From the NCBI GenBank assembly GCA_036387135.1, contig DASVUH010000058.1:41510-105509 (forward strand): 64,000 bases of DNA, given 5' to 3'. This DNA comes from JALZCH01 sp036387135 (lineage in GTDB: Bacteria; Acidobacteriota; Blastocatellia; Pyrinomonadales; Pyrinomonadaceae). The notes under the pieces are model-generated. The model did no database searches and was not told the origin of the DNA. It worked only from the letters and a program-made list of their open reading frames with translations. Below are positions 35,555 to 45,625 of this stretch, in pieces. Every line of letters begins with the position of its first letter. Position 1 is the first letter of the stretch. Position numbers and translations under genes: made by a program.

Positions 35555-38350
35555 ATGAACGCGGAACGCTGGCAGAAAATCAAAGGCTTATTTGATGCGG
35601 CGCAGGAGCTTGAACCGAAGAAACGCGCGAGATTCCTCGATTCCGCTTGCGGCGATGACCCGGAATTGCGGGGCGAAGTCGAAAAATTGCTCGAATCGTT
35701 TGACGACGCCGAAAGCTTTATGGAATCACCTGCGGCGGCTGAAGTCGCCAGTATGTTTGAAGAGAAAAAGACTTTGATTTCCAGCCCCGCGACCAAAAAC
35801 GAGAGCAACGGAAAATTAATCGCCGGAACGATTCTGGCAAATCGCTATCGGATTATCGGAATGCTCGGTAAGGGCGGAATGGGCGAAGTTTTCAAAGCCG
35901 AGGACATCAAATTAAATCAAACGGTCGCCTTAAAATTTTTGCCCGACAAATTGGAAAAAGACCGCGCCGCTCTTGAAAGATTTCACGCAGAAGTCCGCAC
36001 CGCGCGACAAGTTTCGCACCCGAACGTTTGCCGTGTTTTCGATATTGGAGAAGTCGAGAACCGGCATTTTCTTTCGATGGAATTTATTGACGGCGATGAT
36101 TTATCGTCGCTTTTGCGGCGCATTGGGCGTTTGCCACCGGATAAAGCGGTCGAGATTTCGCGGCAGTTGTGTTTTGGATTAGGAGCAATCCACGAAGCGG
36201 GAATTCTGCACCGCGATTTGAAGCCCGCAAACGTGATCATTGACAGTAAAGGCAAAGCGCGGATAACTGATTTTGGCATCGCCGGATTGGAAGAAGAATT
36301 AAAAACCGGCGAGATTCGCGTCGGAACTCCGGCGTATATGTCGCCCGAACAAATCACGGGCAAGGAAGTTTCTCAAAAAAGCGACATTTATTCTCTCGGT
36401 CTTGTACTGTATGAAATTTTCACCGGGAAACGGGCGTTTCAGTCGGATTCGATGCCGGAGCTTTTGCAGAAACAGCAGACGACCGCGCCGACTAATCCGT
36501 CGGAAGTTTTAAAGGACATTGACCCGATTGTTGAAAAAACGATTCTGCAATGTCTGGAAAAGAATCCGTCGGAACGTCCGAAAAACGCTTTGCAGGTAGC
36601 GATGATGCTGCCGGGCGGAAATCCTTTGGCAGCGGCAATTGCGGCGGGCGAAACGCCGAGTCCCGAAATGGTCGCCGCCGCGCCGAAAAAAGGCTCATTG
36701 CGTCCCGTCGTCGCCGTTGCTTGTCTGGCGGCGATTGTTTTGATGATTGGGTTTATGCTCTGGTCAGCGAAATATGTGCGGATGAATCATTTCGCGCCGT
36801 TTGAAAAACCGCCGCAGGTTTTGGCGGAAAAGGCGAGCGCGATTCTCAAAAAAATCGGTTACGCCGAGCCGCCCGCCGACACCGCGCACGGTTTTGATGA
36901 AAATTTTAATTACTACGATTATGTTAAGGAAGACGCTTCGCCGAATCGTTGGGAAAAGTTAAAAACCGGGCAGCCGTTACATTATTATTTTTGGTATCGC
37001 CAAAGCCCGCGCAATTTGCAGCCCGCCGACACGAGAATTTCGCCGCTCAATGAACCGCCGATGGACGCGGCGGGAATGGCGACCGTGCGGCTAGATTTGC
37101 GCGGCAGGCTGGTCAGCCTGATCGCCGTGCCGCCGCAAACGACGGACGCGAACGCCGCGCCGAACGGCAAAATTGATTGGTCAATACTGTTTGCCGAAGC
37201 GGGCTTGAACATTGCCGACTACCTTCAAACCGAATCGCAATGGTCGCCGCTCTCTTACGCCGACGAGCGAATTGCTTGGGAAGGAAAGCACGTTGACCAC
37301 GCGGAATTTCCGGTTCGCGTCGAAGCCGCCGCCTTGAACGGCAAACCGATTTATTTTGAAACGGTCGCTGCGTGGGACAAGCCTCTGCGACCCGTCGAAG
37401 GCGGCGCGAAAACGCCTTCGACGGTGATGGACGCGGTTATGACGATATTGTTTTTTGCTGTTTTCACGGTTGGTTTAATCCTTGCTTACCGCAACTTAAA
37501 GAACGGGCGAGCCGACCGCAAAGGCGCGTTCAAAGTCGCGCTTGCCATCTTCATTTTGTTTTTGGTCAGCAGTTTTATCAGCGCCGACCATTCGGATTTT
37601 GACGGCGCGATAGGCATTTTGAGCAAGGCGGCAGAATCCGCTTTGTTATCGGCGGCGGTGGTTTGCCTGTTTTATCTCGCGCTCGAGCCTTACGTCCGCA
37701 TTCGCCGCCCGGCTCTGGTGATTTCGTGGAATCGGCTGCTCGCCGGAGATTTCCGCGACCCGTTGATCGGGCGCGATATTCTCATTGGCGGAATGTTCGG
37801 AATTGGTCATACGTTTTTGAACAATTTGCGAGATTTGATTTTCGTTTCAAAAGGGACGATTTATTTACCGGCGCCGGTTTTAAGCACGGATTCGCTCGGC
37901 GGAGTGAGATTTGTAGCCGCAGAAATAATGACGACTCTAGCGGATGGCTTGGCTATGTCAATGTTTATCCTACTGTTTCTGTTGCTGCTGACCGTTGTGC
38001 TGCGCAGCGAGCGGCTCGCGTCAATTGGGTTTTGGCTGCTTTTGTGCACGAACTTCATACTCGGTTTCGGTTATAACCAGCCGTGGTTTGGCAAGCTGTT
38101 CATCGTTTTTATTGCAACTATGATTACCGTCGCCTACACCAGATTCGGATTGGTCGCGGCAACTGCTTACGGTTTCTTTTTCTGGTTAACCTTTCGCGCG
38201 CCAATCACGACGGATTTCGCGGCTTGGTATGCCGACAGTTCACTGATTATCCTCGCCGTTGTTTTGGCACTGGCAATTTATGGTTTTTACACATCGCTCG
38301 CCGGACAAAAGATTTTTGAAGCGAATTTTCTCAAAGATGTCGAGACTTAA
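35555..38350 (+). CDS. membrane-anchored Ser/Thr protein kinase with multi-span C-terminal domain
   Basis: A 931-residue protein. Residues 1-60 (MNAERWQKIKGLFDAAQELE) match the leader of the giant kinase at 12706. The kinase domain spans about 96-350: GKGGMGEVFKAE, ATP lysine in VALKFL, HRDLKPANVI near 219, DFGIAGLEE near 240, TPAYMSPEQ. One membrane span lies near 388-405; residues 410-625 form an extracytoplasmic region (LHYYFWYRQSPRNL, YFETVAAWDKPL). From about 630 eight or so spans follow, ending SLAGQKIFEANFLKD. This suggests an envelope sensor signalling to a cytoplasmic kinase. It lies between two copies of a small-protein cassette. Confidence 0.92.
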   Translation: MNAERWQKIKGLFDAAQELEPKKRARFLDSACGDDPELRGEVEKLLESFDDAESFMESPAAAEVASMFEEKKTLISSPATKNESNGKLIAGTILANRYRIIGMLGKGGMGEVFKAEDIKLNQTVALKFLPDKLEKDRAALERFHAEVRTARQVSHPNVCRVFDIGEVENRHFLSMEFIDGDDLSSLLRRIGRLPPDKAVEISRQLCFGLGAIHEAGILHRDLKPANVIIDSKGKARITDFGIAGLEEELKTGEIRVGTPAYMSPEQITGKEVSQKSDIYSLGLVLYEIFTGKRAFQSDSMPELLQKQQTTAPTNPSEVLKDIDPIVEKTILQCLEKNPSERPKNALQVAMMLPGGNPLAAAIAAGETPSPEMVAAAPKKGSLRPVVAVACLAAIVLMIGFMLWSAKYVRMNHFAPFEKPPQVLAEKASAILKKIGYAEPPADTAHGFDENFNYYDYVKEDASPNRWEKLKTGQPLHYYFWYRQSPRNLQPADTRISPLNEPPMDAAGMATVRLDLRGRLVSLIAVPPQTTDANAAPNGKIDWSILFAEAGLNIADYLQTESQWSPLSYADERIAWEGKHVDHAEFPVRVEAAALNGKPIYFETVAAWDKPLRPVEGGAKTPSTVMDAVMTILFFAVFTVGLILAYRNLKNGRADRKGAFKVALAIFILFLVSSFISADHSDFDGAIGILSKAAESALLSAAVVCLFYLALEPYVRIRRPALVISWNRLLAGDFRDPLIGRDILIGGMFGIGHTFLNNLRDLIFVSKGTIYLPAPVLSTDSLGGVRFVAAEIMTTLADGLAMSMFILLFLLLLTVVLRSERLASIGFWLLLCTNFILGFGYNQPWFGKLFIVFIATMITVAYTRFGLVAATAYGFFFWLTFRAPITTDFAAWYADSSLIILAVVLALAIYGFYTSLAGQKIFEANFLKDVET

Positions 38351-38514
38351 AATGCAGGGCGAAAATCTTATAATTGTCGCCCGCTCCACTCATTGAGCAT
38401 TTGCTGCGTGAAACGGAATTTCGGTAACCCCTTTCATAGTTCTTCTTCAAAATATGACTGCCCGAATTCCCGCATTAGTGTTTCCCGTTAAAAATTAAAA
38501 CACCAAAACTTTTA

Positions 38515-38544
38515 TGAGCGTTTTTGCAAAAGACTGTCGCGTTA
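38515..38544 (+). promoter_or_regulatory. bipartite motif copy 2: TGAGCG-N17-CGCGTTA
   Basis: TGAGCG (38515-38520), 17 bp, CGCGTTA (38538-38544), 4 nt, TTGAAGG. It lies 44 nt before ATG 38589, almost the same placement as copy 1. The rest of the 238-nt spacer after the kinase gene shows no other clear element. Confidence 0.7.
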
Positions 38545-38588
38545 ATAATTGAAGGCAATTAAATCAATTTAACTCGGAGAAAAATCAA

Positions 38589-38765
38589 ATGCGCGATAAT
38601 AATGAAAACACTCTTCAGGAAACACAAACGGCGTTCGCTCTAGCCGTATTGCTGCTTAACTTTTTAATTCTCGCCGTCGTCATCGGACTCGTCTGGTCGC
38701 TGCAAATCTTACTTTTGCCGAATAGTCCTTTGAGCGCGGCATTAAGCGAAACAATGTGGCGATAA
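38589..38765 (+). CDS. small single-span membrane protein, cassette copy 2
   Basis: A 58-residue protein, MRDNNENTLQETQ then a hydrophobic span (FALAVLLLNFLILAVVIGLVW) and a short tail. The start has GGAG 10 nt upstream. Equal length, similar N-terminus and conserved leader make it a paralogue of the protein at 35181. It is followed after 15 nt by a membrane protein whose truncated paralogue follows the first copy. The function is unknown; it may be a partner or regulator of the neighbouring kinase or membrane proteins. Confidence 0.72.
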   Translation: MRDNNENTLQETQTAFALAVLLLNFLILAVVIGLVWSLQILLLPNSPLSAALSETMWR

Positions 38766-38780
38766 AGTTCGGAGACAATT

Positions 38781-39302
38781 ATGAGAAAACAAATTGCGTC
38801 TTTCCTGTTAATCGCGGCGGTTATGGTTTGGGGAATTTGGTGCGGCGGGCAGTATTTTAACGAAGCTCGCGTAATACCGAAAAAGCTCTCGAATCCGCCT
38901 GAGTCGGTCGCCGCTTACAATGCCGTTCCGGTGGACGGCGAGTTACCATTCTTTTTTCCGGGTAATCCTCTGATATTTCTTGTGTCGCTCCTCGCATTGA
39001 TTGTGGCTTGGCGATGTGCGCGGCGGTCTCGGAAATGGATGGTGCTTTCGACGGTTATCGGTTTTGGCGTTTGCCTTGCTTTAATTTTGTATCTCGCGCC
39101 GCTTATCTGGAGCATTGACCTGGGGCTGGATACACTTTCTGCCGCCGAAGTTATTACCCGCGCCAACGCCTGGAAATTCGGTAATCGGATCAGATTGATT
39201 GTCGAAATGTGCGGATTTGTGTGTTCGATTATCGCTTTGCGCGTCTGGTCGGCGGAATCAAATGAAGTTAAAGTTAAGGCGGTAAGCGCGAAGGGCGAAT
39301 AA
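38781..39302 (+). CDS. four-span membrane protein, GGQYFNEAR family
   Basis: A 173-residue protein with about four membrane spans. Near the N-terminus it has WGIWCGGQYFNEARVIPKKL then NPPESV; this G-x-W-x-GG-xx-FN-xx-x-VIP-NPP pattern also marks the next gene, so the two are tandem paralogues, and the frame at 35373 is a truncated third. The layout recalls DUF1772/anthrone-oxygenase-like small membrane proteins, but I would not assign a reaction. GGAG lies 9 nt before ATG 38781. Confidence 0.72.
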   Translation: MRKQIASFLLIAAVMVWGIWCGGQYFNEARVIPKKLSNPPESVAAYNAVPVDGELPFFFPGNPLIFLVSLLALIVAWRCARRSRKWMVLSTVIGFGVCLALILYLAPLIWSIDLGLDTLSAAEVITRANAWKFGNRIRLIVEMCGFVCSIIALRVWSAESNEVKVKAVSAKGE

Positions 39303-39337
39303 CTGAATAATAATGCCAGAAACCGCAGGAGGTAAAT

Positions 39338-39844
39338 ATGAAAACTCGTAAAGATTTAGCTAGATTGTTCCTATTCATTGCGACTGTTTATTGGGGAATT
39401 TGGCTCGGAGGGTACGTCTTTAATGCTCTGATGGTTATCCCCGGGTGGAGCTATAATCCTCCTGATTCGATTCTCAATTATACGAGAGAGCCGCGTTTTT
39501 TGCTTTACTTTTTTTCGGCAGTAAACCCCTGGGTCTCTGTGGTGTCTCTGATTGCATGGCTGCTTACCATTAAACTCGACACCGGAGCGAGAGCTTGGCT
39601 TGGAAGAGCGACGCTCATTGCGTGGATTATGTTTCCCCTGCAAATTTGGATGATGATAACTCTCGGCGGAGTATTCAAAGCAGCAATGCAAGGCAGCTAT
39701 GAGCCAAACATGATAAATACGATTAACTTGTGGAAGAATTTAGACTGGTTGAGGATTGCGACTGCCACAGTTATCCTCGTCTTGCATTTACTGGCAATTC
39801 TGAATTTCAACAATCCGAGACGAACCAAGGAACGAATACCCTGA
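39338..39844 (+). CDS. four-span membrane protein, tandem paralogue
   Basis: A 168-residue protein with about four spans, WGIWLGGYVFNALMVIPGWS and NPPDSI matching the preceding gene, and a conserved late segment NLWKNLDWLRI against NAWKFGNRIRL. An excellent AGGAGGT site precedes ATG 39338. It is likely cotranscribed with 38589 and 38781. The function is unknown. Confidence 0.75.
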   Translation: MKTRKDLARLFLFIATVYWGIWLGGYVFNALMVIPGWSYNPPDSILNYTREPRFLLYFFSAVNPWVSVVSLIAWLLTIKLDTGARAWLGRATLIAWIMFPLQIWMMITLGGVFKAAMQGSYEPNMINTINLWKNLDWLRIATATVILVLHLLAILNFNNPRRTKERIP

Positions 39845-39927
39845 TTGGTCACGACCGTGCAGCGTTTTTGTTGGCGAAATGCACGATTCCAAAAACGAAA
39901 AGGAAGAGAAAGCTGACGAATCAGAAT

Positions 39928-40791
39928 TTAAGAATTTAACTGCAAAATTACAATGCGCGGAATGCCCGCCAAATCGTCTTTGATTTTAATCAGCCGCCAA
40001 ATTTTTTCGTTAATCATTGCGCGCATCGCGTCGCCCTGCGTAAAACCGATTTCAAACATCAGCCAGCCGTCATTTTCCAAATATTTCGGCGCGTCATCCA
40101 ACAGACGCGCTACGATTTCCGTCCCGGCATCGCCGCCGAAAAGCGCAATGTGCGGCTCGTTTTCGCGGACTTCGCGCGGCAAATCGGGTAAATCCCTGTT
40201 TGGAATGTACGGCGGATTCGAGACAATCAAATCGAATTTTGGATTTTGGATTTTGGATTTTGGATTTTGGAAAACAGCAAAAACGTCGGATTCGTAAAAT
40301 TCTATTCTTTCGGCGACTCGATGTTTTTCAGCGTTCTTTCGGGCTACAGCCAGCGCGCCGGAAGAGATGTCAACGGCAACGGCTTTCGCGTTTTCCAGAT
40401 TTGCGAGAATCGAAATCGGAATGCAGCCCGAACCCGTTCCAACATCGCAGAAATAAGGATTTTCTTTTTCCCGCAAAATTTCGATTGCGGCTTCGACGAG
40501 AATTTCTGTTTCCGGTCGCGGAATCAAAACGTCTTCGTTGACTTCAAACTCCAAACCGAAAAATTCCTGCCGCCCGGTAATATATTGAATCGGTTCGCCC
40601 GAAGCGCGTCGCTCGATCAACTCAAAAAAACGCTCAATTTCTTCATCGCTCAAATCGCGGTCGTCGTTAGCAATCAGAAAAGCGCGGTCGCGGTTTAAAA
40701 CAAAACCGAGCAGCAAAGCCGCGTCGCGTCTCGAGTCGGCATTTTCTTTTAAAAATTCGGTTGCGCGCCGCAAGGCGTCGGCGATTTTCAT
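39928..40791 (-). CDS. prmC: peptide chain release factor N5-glutamine methyltransferase
   Basis: A 287-residue SAM methyltransferase that methylates the GGQ glutamine of release factors. N-terminal helical domain residues 1-75; motif I is CDVGTGSGCIPISIL near 118; the catalytic NPPY lies in DLIVSNPPYIPNRDLPDLP near 187; IPRETEI-type RPETEILVEA is near 92. Just before NPPY, residues about 174-185 (QNPKSKIQNPKF) come from five exact copies of a 7-bp repeat and have no counterpart in the family as I know it. The reading frame and key motifs remain intact. Confidence 0.93.
   Translation of the reverse strand: MKIADALRRATEFLKENADSRRDAALLLGFVLNRDRAFLIANDDRDLSDEEIERFFELIERRASGEPIQYITGRQEFFGLEFEVNEDVLIPRPETEILVEAAIEILREKENPYFCDVGTGSGCIPISILANLENAKAVAVDISSGALAVARKNAEKHRVAERIEFYESDVFAVFQNPKSKIQNPKFDLIVSNPPYIPNRDLPDLPREVRENEPHIALFGGDAGTEIVARLLDDAPKYLENDGWLMFEIGFTQGDAMRAMINEKIWRLIKIKDDLAGIPRIVILQLNS
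40236..40270. repeat. five heptads (ATTTTGG) inside prmC
   Basis: Exactly five tandem copies of ATTTTGG within the coding region, read on the minus strand as part of QNPKSKIQNPK. It is the same class of 7-bp repeat seen in spacers. Confidence 0.95.
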
Positions 40792-40868
40792 AAAAACTTT
40801 GCCTTTTGCTTTTCGGGTTGGCTAAAATTTTAACAAACAAAATCTGCGAAGGGCGATTTTTCCAAATT

Positions 40869-41085
40869 ATGCAGCAAGCGAAAATGAAAATCGAAGGAAT
40901 GCATTGCGGCTCGTGCGCGATTGACATTAAGGAAACTCTGGAGGAACGCGACGGCTGATTACGACGGCAAAACTGCGTTGGTCGAATTTGACGAAAATAT
41001 GATTCAGCCGCAAACTTTGGTTAAGTTGATCCAAGACCAGGATTACAATGCCAGCCTTTTTACAGTGAACAGTTATCAGTTATGA
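40869..41085 (+). pseudogene. frameshifted heavy-metal-associated (HMA) domain gene
   Basis: ATG 40869 opens MKIEGMHCGSCAIDIKETLE with the metal-binding MHCGSC, but the frame stops at TGA 40956-40958 after ERDG. The +1-shifted frame continues ADYDGKTALVEFDENMI and TLVKLIQDQDYNASL, the second half of a CopZ-like HMA domain, to TGA 41083-41085. About five or six residues expected between the halves are missing, so a small deletion broke the frame. The 3' end runs into a heptad repeat. A sequencing error is the alternative. Confidence 0.75.
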
Positions 41086-41134
41086 AATCTCTAATTGATA
41101 ACTGATAACTGATAACTGATGACTGATAACTGTT
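41062..41134. repeat. heptad tandem repeat, inverted pair (ATAACTG unit)
   Basis: Left part ACAGTTATCAGTTAT region 41062-41083 and right part 41098-41134 with ATAACTG repeated about five times. The right part ends directly at the cysE start codon (41135). Confidence 0.88.
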
Positions 41135-42061
41135 ATGAGCGAACAATCCGACAAAGCCGTTGAAAATTTGCTCGCCGGTTATGCGGCGACCGAAAAACAC
41201 ATTCAGAGCCTCGACCGCAAGCCTCTGCCTTCGACATCGAAAGTCGTCGAAATACTCGGCACGCTGCAAGAGCTGATGTTTCCGGGCTTTTTCGGGGCAC
41301 AGGGACTTTCTGGCGAACCCCTGCGAGCGCACGTGGTGCTGAAAATGGCGTGGCTCGAAGAAAATCTCGCCGAGCAGATTTACCGCGCATTCGATCACGG
41401 CGATGATTTTCATCCGATGCCCGACAAAACGCCCGAAGAAATCACGGCGGAATTTCTACTTGAACTCCCGCATATCCGCCGCGTTCTGGCAACCGACGTA
41501 CAGGCGGCATTCGACGGCGATCCGGCGGCGGCGTGCAAAGACGAAGTGATTTCGAGTTACCCGAGCATTTACGCCGTGATGGCTTATCGCCTCGCCAACG
41601 CTCTGCACAAACAGGGCGTGCCGCTCATCCCGCGCATTATGACCGAACACGCGCACACCTGCACCGGAATTGATATTCATCCGGCAACGACAATCGGCGA
41701 AGCGTTTTTCATAGACCACGGCACGGGCGTCGTCATCGGCGGCACAGCCGTCATCGGCAGCCGCGTTAAACTTTATCAAGGCGTAACATTGGGCGCGTTT
41801 TCGTTCCCGAAAGACAAAGAAGGCAATCTCATCCGCGACACCAAACGCCACCCGACAATCGAAGACGACGTGGTAATTTACGCCGGAGCGACGATTTTAG
41901 GCGGCACAACAACAATCGGACGCGGCAGCGCCATCGGCGGCAACGTCTGGCTGACGCGCTCAGTCCCGCCTTTCTCAAAAGTCGCGCAGGACACGCCGAA
42001 TCTCAAAATCATCACGCCGGAAGAACGCGCGACTGAGCCAGTTTGGGATTATGTGATTTAA
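41135..42061 (+). CDS. cysE: serine O-acetyltransferase
   Basis: A 308-residue left-handed beta-helix acetyltransferase that makes O-acetylserine for cysteine synthesis. N-terminal helices (residues 1-170) precede hexapeptide repeats: TGIDIHPATTIGEAFFIDHG, GVVIGGTAVIG, VKLYQGVTLGAF, HPTIEDDVVIYAGATILGG. This is the longer EpsC/SAT form with an extended N-terminus. There is no Shine-Dalgarno sequence because heptad repeats touch the start codon. It precedes an exported propeller gene by 19 nt. Confidence 0.92.
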   Translation: MSEQSDKAVENLLAGYAATEKHIQSLDRKPLPSTSKVVEILGTLQELMFPGFFGAQGLSGEPLRAHVVLKMAWLEENLAEQIYRAFDHGDDFHPMPDKTPEEITAEFLLELPHIRRVLATDVQAAFDGDPAAACKDEVISSYPSIYAVMAYRLANALHKQGVPLIPRIMTEHAHTCTGIDIHPATTIGEAFFIDHGTGVVIGGTAVIGSRVKLYQGVTLGAFSFPKDKEGNLIRDTKRHPTIEDDVVIYAGATILGGTTTIGRGSAIGGNVWLTRSVPPFSKVAQDTPNLKIITPEERATEPVWDYVI

Positions 42062-42080
42062 AAGCTTTGGAGATAATGTG

Positions 42081-42878
42081 ATGAAATTCCAGCTCTTATT
42101 ATTGCTGCTTGTTCTGGTTACACCGAACGGTTACGCGCAAAGTCTCGAACCGAAATTTGAAGAGTTAAAGCAAGTTTCTCAACTTCCGGCAAAATTTCCA
42201 CAAAGAATAACTGCTCTAACTTGGGATGGCGAAAAGCTTTGGGCAGCGATTTATCACGATAACGGTCGTTACGCGACGTTTAATCCAAAAAACAATGAAT
42301 GGAAAGTTGATGATAACGAAAAACGTCTTCAATCCATTCGTGATGTGACCGGACGTGGCTCAAGTGCAGGCGGAATGGTGTTCATTAATAAAAAGCTATG
42401 GTTTGCCGGAGCATACGGCGATGCGCTTGGAATTGTTGATACCGAACAATGGACGGTCGAAAAAGTTTTTAAGCAAAAATATCAAAACGACGACTCTGCG
42501 AGCCAGTCTTATTCGGATATAACTTATGACGGAAAAAATATTTGGATTGCGTGGCATTGGTTTAAACACCAACTGCCCGAATCGCAAACCCAGCTTTTGC
42601 TCAAAATGAACCCGGAAACTGGCGCAATTGTTAGCGAATATTCATTGCCCCGTTTAAAAGCCTTTACAAATGGCGACGGAACTCACGGATTAACTTGGGA
42701 TGGAAAAAGATTGTGGCATATAAGATTAGGGCAACTTTCGGCGATTGATCCCGATAACGGCAATGTGGTCGTGCAATACAGAATGAAACAAATTAAACGT
42801 CCGAGCGGCATTGTTTGGGATGGAGAAGCATTTTGGATCATTGAATTTGAGGGAGAACTTTGGCGACTGCCGATGTAG
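42081..42878 (+). CDS. exported beta-propeller protein
   Basis: A 265-residue protein with signal peptide (MKFQLLLLLLVLVTPNGYAQ) and repeated blade motifs ALTWDGEKLWAAI, ITYDGKNIWIAWH, GLTWDGKRLWHIR and IVWDGEAFWIIEF. The repeats resemble glutamine-cyclotransferase-like or PQQ-like propellers, but no catalytic residues can be named. GGAG lies 9 nt before ATG 42081 (a GTG at 42078 is also in frame). It ends 2 nt from the convergent sugar transferase stop. Confidence 0.75.
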   Translation: MKFQLLLLLLVLVTPNGYAQSLEPKFEELKQVSQLPAKFPQRITALTWDGEKLWAAIYHDNGRYATFNPKNNEWKVDDNEKRLQSIRDVTGRGSSAGGMVFINKKLWFAGAYGDALGIVDTEQWTVEKVFKQKYQNDDSASQSYSDITYDGKNIWIAWHWFKHQLPESQTQLLLKMNPETGAIVSEYSLPRLKAFTNGDGTHGLTWDGKRLWHIRLGQLSAIDPDNGNVVVQYRMKQIKRPSGIVWDGEAFWIIEFEGELWRLPM

Positions 42879-42880
42879 TT

Positions 42881-44416
<1,536 letters not shown>

Positions 44417-44501
44417 TGTTTTTTCGGTTATTCTGCTTGAATGCGACGAGCGCGGGCGGCGCGAGATTATCTTAGCAAACAGTCAGGCTAAACAAAATTT
44501 G

Positions 44502-45575
44502 ATGAGAGTTTTAATCACCGCTCCGAATCTCGACGAACGAATCAACGTCAGCGGTATTTCCACCGTCGTGCGGCAAATTATCGAGCGCGGGAGCGCGGAT
44601 TACATTCATTTTGAAGCCGGACGCCGCGACGGAGAACCTGCCGACGCTCGCTGGATTTTGCGGCAAGCGAATTCGGTTCGGCAGTTTTGGTCGGAATTAA
44701 AACGCAAACAAATTGATCTCGTGCATCTGAACACAAATTACAATCCACTCTCGGTTTACCGCGATGCAGTTTACGCCGCGACGGCACGCGCCGCCGGAGT
44801 TCCGGTTTTGCTGCATTTGCACGGCGGGCGTTTTTTAGCCGAAGAATTCAAAAACCCGGTTTTAAGTCGAATTGCCGAAAAAACGGCGCGAAGCGCGGCG
44901 GCGGTTTTGGTTTTGAGCGAATTGGAAAAAGAAACGATTGAAAAACGCTGGCGCGGACTTGATGCGCGGGTTTTGGAAAATGCGGTGGCATTTGAAGAAG
45001 CCGTAAAAGTTGAAAGAAACCGAGAAGTTCCCGTTTTGATTTTTCTCGGTCGTTTGCACGAATCAAAAGGCTTGCGCGAAATCATTGCTGCTTGCCGCGC
45101 ACTGAAAAACGAGAATTTCGAGTTTCGTTTTCACGCTTACGGCGCGGGACAGCTTGAAGATTTTTTTGTTCGTGAAATGACTGCTCTTTTAGGCGAGAAC
45201 TTTCATTTTGGCGGAATCGTTTCCGGCAAAGCGAAATGGCGGGCGCTTGCCGAAGCGGACATCTTCACTTTGCCTTCGCGTTATGGCGAAGGATTGCCCG
45301 TGGCAATGCTCGAAGCCATGGCGTCCGGGTGCGTCGTCGTAGTTTCGGAAATGGCATCAACCGGAGCCGTAATCGAAAACGGCGCAAACGGTTTTTTGAT
45401 CGAACCGGGAAACGCGGCGCAGCTTGCCGAACGATTAAAATATTTGCTCGAAAACAAATACGTTTGGGAAAAACTGCGGCAATCGGCGCGGCAAACAGTA
45501 GAGGAAAGATTTTCGCTCGATGTTTACATCAAACGGCTTGAAAACATTTATCGAGAAGTAATAAGTAATAAGTAA
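44502..45575 (+). CDS. GT4-family glycosyltransferase
   Basis: A 357-residue GT-B glycosyltransferase. The N-terminal domain has VHLNTNYNPLSVYRD and LLHLHGGRF; the C-terminal donor domain has VLIFLGRLHESKGLREII near 180, FTLPSRYGEGLPVAMLEAMA near 256 with the family E-x7-E pattern, and GANGFLIEPGN. It adds a sugar during exopolysaccharide synthesis. ATG 44502 follows an in-frame TTG. The last residues VISNK and the stop come from a heptad repeat. Confidence 0.9.
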   Translation: MRVLITAPNLDERINVSGISTVVRQIIERGSADYIHFEAGRRDGEPADARWILRQANSVRQFWSELKRKQIDLVHLNTNYNPLSVYRDAVYAATARAAGVPVLLHLHGGRFLAEEFKNPVLSRIAEKTARSAAAVLVLSELEKETIEKRWRGLDARVLENAVAFEEAVKVERNREVPVLIFLGRLHESKGLREIIAACRALKNENFEFRFHAYGAGQLEDFFVREMTALLGENFHFGGIVSGKAKWRALAEADIFTLPSRYGEGLPVAMLEAMASGCVVVVSEMASTGAVIENGANGFLIEPGNAAQLAERLKYLLENKYVWEKLRQSARQTVEERFSLDVYIKRLENIYREVISNK

Positions 45576-45618
45576 TAAGTAATCAGCTTTGTTGACTAAT
45601 TACTTATTACTTATTACT
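45556..45618. repeat. heptad tandem repeat, inverted pair (AAGTAAT unit)
   Basis: Left arm 45556-45583 is four exact AAGTAAT units; right arm 45599-45618 is the reverse complement of 20 bases of it. The left arm encodes the end of the GT4 gene; the right arm ends 7 nt before the WecG/TagA start. Confidence 0.92.
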
Positions 45619-45625
45619 ACGATTA

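Noticed and set aside
45556..45618. Tandem arrays considered as CRISPR repeats
   Set aside because: Units are 7 bp with no spacers and no cas genes are present.
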